DNA of 14,077 nt from Candidatus Kaiserbacteria bacterium (GTDB lineage Bacteria > Patescibacteriota > Minisyncoccia > Phycocordibacterales > Phycocordibacteraceae). The stretch lies in the NCBI GenBank assembly GCA_023267775.1, contig JAHFMQ010000015.1:1-14077 (forward strand), read 5' to 3'. The notes beneath the pieces were generated by a model, which saw only the letters and a list, made by a program, of their open reading frames with translations, did not search any database and was not told where the DNA came from. Positions 4,595-11,107 of the stretch are shown here, piece by piece (the first letter of the stretch is position 1; each line of letters opens with the position of its first letter). The position numbers and the translations under genes were made by a program.

Positions 4595-5677
4595 ATGTTG
4601 CAAGCGATCTTTCAATGGATGAAAACGTACGAGCGACATCTCTCGGCATTTGCGATGGTCGCCGGTTTTATCGCGGACAACTTCTTTTTCGAGCGCATCG
4701 ATCTCTGGCAGACGCAGGCAGTATTTGCTACCTACACAGCGATGTGCTTCGTTGCGATTCCTCTACTGCATTGGTTTGAAGTACACGCGACACCGGAAAA
4801 GTTATTTCAACGGTGGCGTCTTACACTTCCTTTCATCATACAATTTGCACTCGGAGGTTTCTGGAGTGGGTTCGTTATTTTCTATGGGCGTTCGGCAAAT
4901 CTAGGCGCATCGTGGCCATTTCTTCTCTTTTTATTCCTCATATTTATCGGGAGCGAATATTTCCATCGGTATCATTCTCGACTCGTGTTTACGAGCGTTC
5001 TTTTCTTTTTTGCGCTTTATTCCTACACCATTTTTACCGTGCCGATCTACACCGGCACTATCGGAACAGGAACATTTCTCTTTAGTGGTGCAATTGCGAT
5101 TGGTCTATTTGTCCTATTTACGATTCTACTCAGGATATTGGCTCGTCAGCGATTTCTTGAATACGTCTGGCAAATCAGGTTAGGCGCATTCGCGGTTCTG
5201 GTCGTTATGAACGTCTTTTATTTTGTAAACGTGCTACCACCGCTTCCGCTCTCCTCAGAAGCAGAAGGTATTTATCATTCAGTGTGGCGTGTTCCTGGAG
5301 CATATTTTGGAACGACTGAACCGGATCAATCATGGCAGGTGCGGTATTTGGGTTTTACGCCGACATTACACATTGCACAGGGCGATCCTCTGTATGCGTA
5401 CAGTTCCATTTTTGCTCCGACGATTCTTAAGACAAATATCGTGCATCGCTGGCAGTGGTATGATCCGGTACAAAAAACGTGGATAACAAAAGCGATTATC
5501 ACGTATCCAATTTCTGGTGGTCGTGACGGAGGGTATCGGGGCTATTCAACAGCTACCATGAGTGAGATTGGGGAGTGGCGCGTGAGCGTGGAGACAGAAG
5601 ACGGGCACATCATCACCCGCTTGCCATTTACTATCGAGCTAGGAACCGTGCCACTCAATACGACCACGCTCAAATAA
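4595..5677 (+). CDS. DUF2914 polytopic membrane protein
   Basis: The product is 360 residues. Several hydrophobic helices lie between about 15 and 215, with the last near 197-213. An extracytoplasmic C-terminal domain follows, matching the DUF2914 pattern: HRWQWYDPVQKTW (284-296), an ISGGRDGGYRGYS segment (306-318), then GEWRVSVETEDGHII (326-340) and a final PFTIE strand. The role is unknown; the C-terminal beta-sandwich suggests ligand or envelope binding. I start it at ATG 4595. A longer in-frame start at 4532 lies inside tRNA-Phe and only translates the tRNA. With 5 nt between tRNA end and ATG, tRNA 3' processing would release an almost leaderless mRNA. The terminator is at 5693-5724. Confidence 0.88.
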   Translation: MLQAIFQWMKTYERHLSAFAMVAGFIADNFFFERIDLWQTQAVFATYTAMCFVAIPLLHWFEVHATPEKLFQRWRLTLPFIIQFALGGFWSGFVIFYGRSANLGASWPFLLFLFLIFIGSEYFHRYHSRLVFTSVLFFFALYSYTIFTVPIYTGTIGTGTFLFSGAIAIGLFVLFTILLRILARQRFLEYVWQIRLGAFAVLVVMNVFYFVNVLPPLPLSSEAEGIYHSVWRVPGAYFGTTEPDQSWQVRYLGFTPTLHIAQGDPLYAYSSIFAPTILKTNIVHRWQWYDPVQKTWITKAIITYPISGGRDGGYRGYSTATMSEIGEWRVSVETEDGHIITRLPFTIELGTVPLNTTTLK

Positions 5678-5692
5678 GGTTCCCAAAAGAAA

Positions 5693-5724
5693 CAGCCTTA
5701 CAAAGTTAATGCTTTGTAAGGCTG
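5693..5724. terminator. Bidirectional hairpin terminator
   Basis: CAGCCTTACAAAG (5693-5705) pairs perfectly with CTTTGTAAGGCTG (5712-5724) around a 6-nt loop. It lies between the convergent DUF2914 and barrel-protein genes. The stop codon of the frame-shifted barrel ORF (5706-5708) lies in its loop, while the stop of the restored frame (5735-5737) lies just outside it. Confidence 0.75.
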
Positions 5725-6314
5725 CATATGCAATCTAGAATCGATAACCGACCCCGAACATCAGCGAATCGATCCCCGGGTTGTAGTTGTCGTTCCTGGG
5801 GGAAGACTTCGATGCCGACGTCCCGGCCGTTGGAGTCATGTTCCCCAAGGACCGACAGGTACCAGTCCTGATTGAGGAACCATCTCACGCCGAGAGCGAG
5901 ATTAAACGCGCCCCGGCCCTGCATGCCGCGATGTCCTTCAAACTGGTAGTGAACGCTATCAGTAGTATAGCGTATACCAGTCTGCGTGAAGAACTCCCAG
6001 GACGAATCCTCCGGATGCAGGGTCATCGCGAGGCCTCCTGCAGCTTTCCCCACTTGGCCCACATACGAAACGCTGGCATAAGGACCGAAGTGGAAGATGC
6101 CGGCCTTGAGGGGGAGGTAATCCCCATACAACTGGATCCCTGCTTTTGGTCCGGTAGTGAGTTCCTCTTTGAGCACGCACGTCCCACACAGTTGTGTGTA
6201 GGATCCGCGAAGTTCAACGTGAGCTTCCGAATTCTCCCAGGACCGCGCCTCGTTTGGGGACATCACAAGCGCTATAACCGCCGCGCCGAATAGTAATCGG
6301 AATGTAATATGCAC
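5706..6314 (-). CDS. Frameshifted outer-membrane-type beta-barrel protein (acyloxyacyl/lipid A 3-O-deacylase-like)
   Basis: As read it is 202 residues from GTG 6314, behind a perfect AAGGAGG. Residues 1-25 form a signal peptide (hydrophobic FRLLFGAAVIALVM, then NEARS). The rest alternates like beta strands with aromatic ends. GEHDSNGRD (157-165) resembles the H-x-SNG motif of PagL-type deacylases; CGTC (43-46) may form a disulphide. After Phe171-Pro172 the sequence turns unlike the family (QERQLQPGDRF). Removing one base from the G5 run at 5798-5802 (C5 in the sense strand) gives RNDNYNPGIDSLMFGVGYRF and a TAG at 5735-5737, a classic barrel C-terminus, making 192 residues. It is either a sequencing/assembly error or a recent mutation. 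An outer-membrane enzyme is unexpected in a CPR bacterium. The family call is inference. Confidence 0.7.
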   Translation of the reverse strand: MHITFRLLFGAAVIALVMSPNEARSWENSEAHVELRGSYTQLCGTCVLKEELTTGPKAGIQLYGDYLPLKAGIFHFGPYASVSYVGQVGKAAGGLAMTLHPEDSSWEFFTQTGIRYTTDSVHYQFEGHRGMQGRGAFNLALGVRWFLNQDWYLSVLGEHDSNGRDVGIEVFPQERQLQPGDRFADVRGRLSILDCICSLTKH

Positions 6315-6319
6315 CGGAA

Positions 6320-6326
6320 CCTCCTT
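6320..6326 (-). promoter_or_regulatory. Strong Shine-Dalgarno AAGGAGG for the barrel gene
   Basis: AAGGAGG on the minus strand lies 5 nt before GTG 6314 and decides that start. It is the only full-length Shine-Dalgarno that I see at a gene start in this window. Confidence 0.85.
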
Positions 6327-6354
6327 GGTTGATTGTCAGTTTACATCCGAAATC

Positions 6355-6382
6355 ATGATACTATATCTATTAAAAAAGTCAA
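6355..6382 (-). promoter_or_regulatory. Sigma70-type promoter of the barrel gene
   Basis: On the minus strand TTGACT (6382-6377), a 16-nt spacer and TATCAT (6360-6355) form a good promoter, giving a leader of about 35 nt that carries the Shine-Dalgarno. This standard leader contrasts with the neighbouring leaderless starts. Confidence 0.6.
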
Positions 6383-6402
6383 TACCAACGCCAAAAGCCT
6401 GA

Positions 6403-6900
6403 CTAGCCAGCTTTGACACGTAATTTCGTTTGTTTCGTCTTATTGAGAAGAGGGAGGATAATTGTCAAAAGACCGTCCTTTGCGCTTGCTGAGGAAGCCT
6501 CGACATCGATTTCTTGAGGAAGGAGGATTGAACGGGAAAATGAACCCCAAAAGAGCTCGCGAGTGAAGTAGTCAGGAGCAGCGACTTGTTCGCGTTCCAT
6601 GCGTGAACCCTCAATTTCAACCATATCGCGGCGTATAGAAATATTCAGTTCGTCGGGACGCACTCCGGCAACAAAAGCACGAATGATAATGTCACCCCCG
6701 GTCTGATGCACGTCGACTGGGAGCTGACCCTCGCTTGCCGGGGCATCGTCACTCAAAGGTGCCGGATGCGCGGCTGATGGTCGAGACTCCTTTCGGGCTG
6801 GAGTCGTTGTAACCGGCAGCTCTTCATCAAAAGAATCAAAAGAAGTGTCGGCAGAGGAACTGCCTGAAAGACGTTCAAAAAACGATCGCTTCATATTCAT
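6403..6900 (-). CDS. Hsp20/alpha-crystallin small heat-shock protein
   Basis: The product is 165 residues. A disordered N-terminal arm rich in Ser, Pro and Ala (about 11-58) precedes an alpha-crystallin domain (about 59-151), with strands LPVDVHQTGGDIIIRAFVAG, LNISIRRDMVEIEGSR and the closing signature GLLTIILP (143-150). Small heat-shock proteins hold unfolding proteins in an ATP-independent way. I start at ATG 6900, two bases after the TAA of the upstream protease gene; ATG 6894 is equally possible, and a TTG at 6909 would overlap the stop. Tight spacing implies translation coupled to the PrsW-like gene. A weak hairpin around the stop (6394-6414) may end the transcript. Confidence 0.92.
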   Translation of the reverse strand: MNMKRSFFERLSGSSSADTSFDSFDEELPVTTTPARKESRPSAAHPAPLSDDAPASEGQLPVDVHQTGGDIIIRAFVAGVRPDELNISIRRDMVEIEGSRMEREQVAAPDYFTRELFWGSFSRSILLPQEIDVEASSASAKDGLLTIILPLLNKTKQTKLRVKAG

Positions 6901-6902
6901 AG

Positions 6903-7619
6903 TTAGCAAGTGTTGTTAGGGAGGTTACGATACCGAAAATATTTGAGCACTTCAAACGCTGCAAGAAATATGACGGCGATTAGCCAAACAAACAGAAACG
7001 CAGCAAGCTCAATGGAAGAGCCTTGTCTCATGATAAGCATGTTAAAGGCAGTATGCAATGCGATGGCGAGGATAAGTCCGCCAATCGAAGTCAGTATGCG
7101 CATTGAGGGGCGGTATGCTCTCGAAAACGCGAGCGCAAATCCGATTGCTGCTGAAGCGACCACATGAAGAAGATTTGCACCAATGAAACGCACATCACCT
7201 GTAAAAAAGCCAGTAATTATATTTCCGTTCGAGAGTGGAGTAAAAAGGAAAAGCATATTTTCTGCTGCCGCAAAGCCGAGCGCCACCGTCATCATATAAA
7301 TGATGTAATCGAGAGATTCATCAACTGCGCTGCGCCAGAGGATAAATATTGCCGCCATAGCGTACTTTAAAACTTCCTCGATAGATGCCCATGCAATAAC
7401 AGTTCCAAGCACAAGAGTTTTTGGATCACCCAAATAAGTCTGTGTAAATTGTTCGAACCAAAGCGCAAGTGGTACTGCAGCCATACCAGCAACAAACGCA
7501 AGTGCGATGAGTTTGCGGGGTTCAGGGCAGCGTGCATCCTCCTTTAAAAGAAAATAGAGCCAAATAAATGATGGCAGGAGTCCACCAAGAAATGCGTAGC
7601 CAAGCGTGGTCGTGGTCAC
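6903..7619 (-). CDS. PrsW-family intramembrane metalloprotease
   Basis: The product is 238 residues with about seven to eight membrane helices. The PrsW/CPBP-type motifs are in order: EEVLK (81-85) with the paired glutamates, AAAENMLF (117-124), a histidine in LHVVASAAIG (151-160) and HTAFN (189-193). These are the expected metal and catalytic positions of a glutamic/metallo intramembrane protease. In Bacillus, PrsW cuts an anti-sigma factor at site 1; no anti-sigma factor is seen here, so the substrate is open. The start is GTG 7619, with TAGAAT 6 nt upstream and no Shine-Dalgarno, so it can be made from its own leaderless mRNA as well as from valS read-through (gap 18 nt). The hsp20 gene follows after 2 nt. 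Confidence 0.88.
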   Translation of the reverse strand: MTTTTLGYAFLGGLLPSFIWLYFLLKEDARCPEPRKLIALAFVAGMAAVPLALWFEQFTQTYLGDPKTLVLGTVIAWASIEEVLKYAMAAIFILWRSAVDESLDYIIYMMTVALGFAAAENMLFLFTPLSNGNIITGFFTGDVRFIGANLLHVVASAAIGFALAFSRAYRPSMRILTSIGGLILAIALHTAFNMLIMRQGSSIELAAFLFVWLIAVIFLAAFEVLKYFRYRNLPNNTC

Positions 7620-7625
7620 CTCTCT

Positions 7626-7631
7626 ATTCTA
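7626..7631 (-). promoter_or_regulatory. -10 box TAGAAT giving a leaderless GTG start
   Basis: On the minus strand TAGAAT is followed by exactly 6 nt (AGAGAG) and then GTG 7619. It lies in the 18-nt gap after valS. No -35 is recognisable. Confidence 0.45.
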
Positions 7632-7637
7632 GCGCAT

Positions 7638-9785
7638 TTACGACGGCCACTTTGCGACCATGAGGAATGAAGCGTCTTTTGTCGGCATAGACTGCCAAAT
7701 CTCTTCGGTAACAAACGGCATGAATGGATGGAGAAGCCGTAGCGTACGATCAAAGAGAGTCATGAGAAGAACTTTTCTCGAAGTTTGGGCAGCAGCATCT
7801 CCATTTGCAAAAATAGGTTTTGACACTTCAAGAATATGATCAGCAAGTTCGTGCCATGTGTAATGGTAGATTTTTTCTGCTGCCATATATATCCGAAATT
7901 CCTCAATATCGTTTGTAACTTCTTTTATCAGATCGGTATGAACAGAAAGAATGTCTATATCTTCTTTCGATAGGGAGGCAGATATTTTCACGTCTTTCGT
8001 ATTTTCAAGAACGAATCGCGCAATGTTCCATAACTTGTTCGAAAAGTGTTTGTAGCCCTTCACTTTATCTTCACTGATACGCATATCGGTACCTGGAGTG
8101 TTGCCGACAACAAGCGCCATGCGTGCCGCGTCCGCGCCAAATTTCGCTGCGATATCGAGCGGGTCGAGGTTATTACCCAGCGACTTAGACATTTTGCGTC
8201 CCTGTGCGTCACGCACAAGACCATGCAGATATACATTTTTGAATGGAATCGTATTTAACGTAAATTCCGTCATGAGTATCATCCGGGCAATCCAAGGGAA
8301 AAGAATGTCATATCCGGTCTCAAGCAGATCGGTCGGGTGGTAGGTTGTGAGATCTTTTGTTTCTTCAGGCCAGCCCAAGGTTGAAAATGTCCAAAGACCA
8401 GAAGAAAACCACGTATCAAGCGAATCTTCATCTTGAATCCACCCTTCTTCTTTCGGCTCAATCCCGACAACAATATCTTCCCCTTTGTACCAAACGGGGA
8501 CTCGGTGGCCATACCAAATTTGCCGGCTGATGCACCAGTCACGTAGGTTTTCTATCCAGTGGAAGTATGTTTTCTCAAAGTATTCAGGAATAATTTTTAT
8601 AGCTCCGGAGCGAACGGGTTCAAGCATAAGTTCCTTGAGCGTTTTCCCGCGTCCAGGAACTTTTTTATTCACCTCAACAAACCACTGAAGCTTTGGGAGC
8701 GGTTCAATGATGCCACCCGTGCGTTCCGCGGTCGCGACACTCTGTTTAATATTCTCCTCCTTTTCGAGCAATCCTTCACTCTTAAGCCAATCAATAACGA
8801 TGTCGCGTGCCTCAGTTGTTTTCTTTCCCTCGAGTCGCCCGGCAACAGTCATCTTTGCATATTCATTTATGATGATTGATTCGTGCGATAGTTCGTGCCG
8901 GTCTGCGATATCCCAGTCAGTCTGGCTGTGTGCAGGTGTGAGCCCAACTGCTCCGGTGCCGAACGTTGGGTCAACTTCTTTATCGGCGACGATTTTAATA
9001 TGCAGTGGTACATCACAGAAAACAACGTCGTATTCTTTCCCGACAAATGATTTGTAACGTGCGTCGTCAGGATGCACGGCAACTCCAACATCGCCCGCTT
9101 TCGTCTCGGGACGCGTAGTCGCAATCGAGATAGGGAAATCTTTGCTATAGCGAAATATATAGAGAGTTGCGGGGCGCTCTTCGTAGACGATTTCGTCATC
9201 GGAAATAGTCGTCTGACCTTTTGGATCCCAATTGACGATGCGCAAACCGCGGTAAATGAGTCCTGCTTGATACATTTGTTTGAATACGTTACGGACCGCG
9301 CGACTGCGAGCTTCGTCGAGCGTAAATGCTTCCCGTGACCAATCAAGTGAAGCACCCATCGTTTTCATTTGACTCACGATAGTGTCATGACTTTCTGCCG
9401 CAAATGCTTCGATGCGCTTTAGTAATTCCTCACGTCCGATGTCGTGGCGGCCTTTCCCTTCGTCTTTTTTGATTTGCTTCTCAACAACTGACTGCGTCGC
9501 GATAGCAGCATGATCGGTACCAGGGATCCACAGTGTACGAAATCCTTTCATGCGTTTGTAACGTATAAATATGTCTTCAATAGCAAGCATGAGCGCATGG
9601 CCCATATGGAGTCGTCCGGTGACGTTCGGTGGCGGAAGGACGATAGAATACGCGGGCGCGTTCGGATTCGTAACGCCTTGCCTCACGCACTCATTAGGGT
9701 TAAAAAGACCGCTTTTTTCCCACTCGGCGTAGATACGAGACTCGGTCGTAGTCGAGTCGTACGGCTTCAGAAATTTTTCATGCAT
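7638..9785 (-). CDS. valS: Valyl-tRNA synthetase (short form)
   Basis: This class I synthetase charges tRNA-Val. The catalytic Rossmann fold has PPPNVTGRLHMGHAL (51-65, HMGH for HIGH) and KMSKS (531-535). DHAAIATQ (91-98) matches the Val-type DHAGIATQ. The CP1 editing domain is present, with IATTRPET (221-228) and GTGAVGLTPAHSQTDWD (276-292), so mischarged Thr-tRNA should be cleared. The zinc/anticodon-side element RDWCISRQIWYGHRVP (415-430) follows. The anticodon-binding helices end with FMPFVTEEIWQSMP near the C-terminus. At 715 residues it is much shorter than the E. coli enzyme (951), lacking the C-terminal coiled-coil arm that grips the tRNA elbow, as in other reduced CPR enzymes. The gene lies 35 nt after tsaD and has an extended -10 of its own. 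Confidence 0.97.
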   Translation of the reverse strand: MHEKFLKPYDSTTTESRIYAEWEKSGLFNPNECVRQGVTNPNAPAYSIVLPPPNVTGRLHMGHALMLAIEDIFIRYKRMKGFRTLWIPGTDHAAIATQSVVEKQIKKDEGKGRHDIGREELLKRIEAFAAESHDTIVSQMKTMGASLDWSREAFTLDEARSRAVRNVFKQMYQAGLIYRGLRIVNWDPKGQTTISDDEIVYEERPATLYIFRYSKDFPISIATTRPETKAGDVGVAVHPDDARYKSFVGKEYDVVFCDVPLHIKIVADKEVDPTFGTGAVGLTPAHSQTDWDIADRHELSHESIIINEYAKMTVAGRLEGKKTTEARDIVIDWLKSEGLLEKEENIKQSVATAERTGGIIEPLPKLQWFVEVNKKVPGRGKTLKELMLEPVRSGAIKIIPEYFEKTYFHWIENLRDWCISRQIWYGHRVPVWYKGEDIVVGIEPKEEGWIQDEDSLDTWFSSGLWTFSTLGWPEETKDLTTYHPTDLLETGYDILFPWIARMILMTEFTLNTIPFKNVYLHGLVRDAQGRKMSKSLGNNLDPLDIAAKFGADAARMALVVGNTPGTDMRISEDKVKGYKHFSNKLWNIARFVLENTKDVKISASLSKEDIDILSVHTDLIKEVTNDIEEFRIYMAAEKIYHYTWHELADHILEVSKPIFANGDAAAQTSRKVLLMTLFDRTLRLLHPFMPFVTEEIWQSMPTKDASFLMVAKWPS

Positions 9786-9793
9786 TGCTTAAA

Positions 9794-9799
9794 AATATA
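9794..9799 (-). promoter_or_regulatory. Extended -10 promoter inside the operon, before valS
   Basis: On the minus strand TGCTATATT has a TGn extension; the box ends 8 nt before ATG 9785, giving a 1-2 nt leader. AAGACA (9822-9817) stands at a 17-nt spacing as a partial -35. Confidence 0.45.
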
Positions 9800-9820
9800 G
9801 CAAATATGAGGGCACGTGTC

Positions 9821-11107
9821 TTATTGCGCGAGCGTAAGATTACCGTCCGCGATAATGTCGGTCACAAACTCTCTATGCTCGGCATGATAGAAACCGGCAA
9901 GCGCAATCATGATGGCGTTATCAGTCGTAAGTGCAGCGGAGGGTATAGAAAGAGCCACTTCGGGAAATTTCTCTTCAACTTTTTCTTTAAAGACACGGCG
10001 AATATGCGTATTTGCAGAAACACCTCCGCCGATGACGAGTGTTCGTGCTCGAGTTTCTTCGAGTGCGCGTGCAGTTTTCTTCCATAATACGTCGGTCACA
10101 GCATTTTCAAATTCATGCGCGATATGCTGCTTTTCACGAGCATGTAAATCCGTCTGTGTTTTTAATAAATAGAGTACGGCAGTTTTTAGTCCCGCAAATG
10201 AAAAATCACAGGTTGCCGAATCAATCATCGGTCGCGGAAGTTTGAACATCGTTTCTGAAGACTCGCTTCGAGCCGCTTCAGCAAGGCGAGAAATCTCAGG
10301 TCCACCAGGATAGGGAAGTTCGAGCATGCGCGCGACTTTATCAAACGCCTCGCCTACGGCGTCATCGCGCGTTTGTCCGACGAGCTCATACTCGAGCCAA
10401 TTTTTCATGAGGACAAGTTCGGTATGTCCGCCGGATATAAGAAGTGCAAGTATGGGCATCTCAATGTTTTTGATAGCGAGCGTCTCGTTTTTGTTCTGGG
10501 CAAGCGCCGACACGTCGCCATGATCTCCCCGAAGGGGAGCGGCATGATGGCGGCCAGCAAGTGCGACACTCGCATCGTTCTCGCCCGAAACGGGCGCGAT
10601 GTGATTGCCGCTAGCCAAGGCGGCAATCACATGCCCCTCCATATGATTTACGGCGACAAGTGGCTTCTTCCACACAAGCGCAAGAGCTTTTGCGAAATTA
10701 ATACCGACCCAAAGTGCCGGTTCAAGTCCGGGACCGGCAGTGACAGCGATGGCATCTATCTCAGGGGGCTCACACTCGGAAACAAAGTCAAAAAATGATT
10801 CAGCAAGACCGGGTTCGCGTGCCAAAATTTCTGAAATTTTGGCACGCGTTTCCTCTGGAATTACTTGCGTATCCTCGTGAAGGAGCTCGGCCTCTTCGAG
10901 CGCCGCTTCAAGTATCGGTACGAGGTTTTTTGCGTGTTCTCGCTTCGCGAGGGCAGGGAAGACGCCTCCATATTCTTTATGTATTTCAATTTGCGAAAGC
11001 AGAGCGTTTCCGAGGATGCGGAACTTAGCACTTTGCGGATTTCCTTCGCATTCGAGAATAGCTATCGCAGTCTCGTCGCAGGACGTTTCAATTCCCAGGA
11101 TTTTCAT
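9821..11107 (-). CDS. tsaD: tRNA t6A37 threonylcarbamoyltransferase TsaD with two large insertions
   Basis: TsaD transfers the threonylcarbamoyl group to A37 of ANN-decoding tRNAs, with TsaB/TsaE partners not seen here. The motifs are complete: GIETSCDETA (5-14), the metal histidines in HMEGH (155-159), SGGHTELVL (225-233), GEAFDKVARML (252-262), YPGGP (266-270), FSFAGLKT (302-309), GGGVSAN (360-366) and TTDNAIMIA (394-402). I start at residue MKILGIETSC (ATG 11107), overlapping the upstream gene by 20 nt; a longer frame to 11242 adds 45 unrelated residues. It has 428 residues against 337 in E. coli. One insertion (about 74-116) precedes IDAIAVTAGPG; the other (about 165-215) separates the HMEGH motif from SGGHTE. 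Both contain strong DNA palindromes (10816-10848; 10525-10632). Confidence 0.96.
   Translation of the reverse strand: MKILGIETSCDETAIAILECEGNPQSAKFRILGNALLSQIEIHKEYGGVFPALAKREHAKNLVPILEAALEEAELLHEDTQVIPEETRAKISEILAREPGLAESFFDFVSECEPPEIDAIAVTAGPGLEPALWVGINFAKALALVWKKPLVAVNHMEGHVIAALASGNHIAPVSGENDASVALAGRHHAAPLRGDHGDVSALAQNKNETLAIKNIEMPILALLISGGHTELVLMKNWLEYELVGQTRDDAVGEAFDKVARMLELPYPGGPEISRLAEAARSESSETMFKLPRPMIDSATCDFSFAGLKTAVLYLLKTQTDLHAREKQHIAHEFENAVTDVLWKKTARALEETRARTLVIGGGVSANTHIRRVFKEKVEEKFPEVALSIPSAALTTDNAIMIALAGFYHAEHREFVTDIIADGNLTLAQ
10525..10539. repeat. Palindrome inside tsaD insertion 2 (unit a)
   Basis: CTCCCC-GAA-GGGGAG: 6 bp with a 3-nt loop. It is embedded in a larger imperfect inverted repeat (CGCCATGAT at 10516-10524 against ATGATGGCG at 10544-10552, one mismatch). 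It encodes part of AAPLRGD in TsaD. Confidence 0.7.
10582..10596. repeat. Palindrome inside tsaD insertion 2 (unit b)
   Basis: CGCCCG-AAA-CGGGCG: 6 bp with a 3-nt loop, extended outward by CATCG (10573-10577) and CGATG (10597-10601) with a 4-nt bulge. It encodes part of IAPVSGEND in TsaD. Confidence 0.7.
10599..10632. repeat. Palindrome inside tsaD insertion 2 (unit c)
   Basis: ATGTGATTGCCGC (10599-10611) is perfectly complementary to GCGGCAATCACAT (10620-10632), 13 bp around an 8-nt loop. One arm encodes the conserved-side HVIAA of TsaD, the other the inserted SGNHI. It looks as if native sequence was copied in reverse to make the insertion edge. Confidence 0.8.
10816..10848. repeat. Perfect 33-bp palindrome inside tsaD insertion 1
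   Basis: CGCGTGCCAAAATTT (10816-10830) pairs perfectly with 10834-10848 around CTG. In TsaD it encodes residues about 87-98, TRAKISEILARE. The AT-rich core and GC-rich ends differ from units a-c. Confidence 0.85.
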
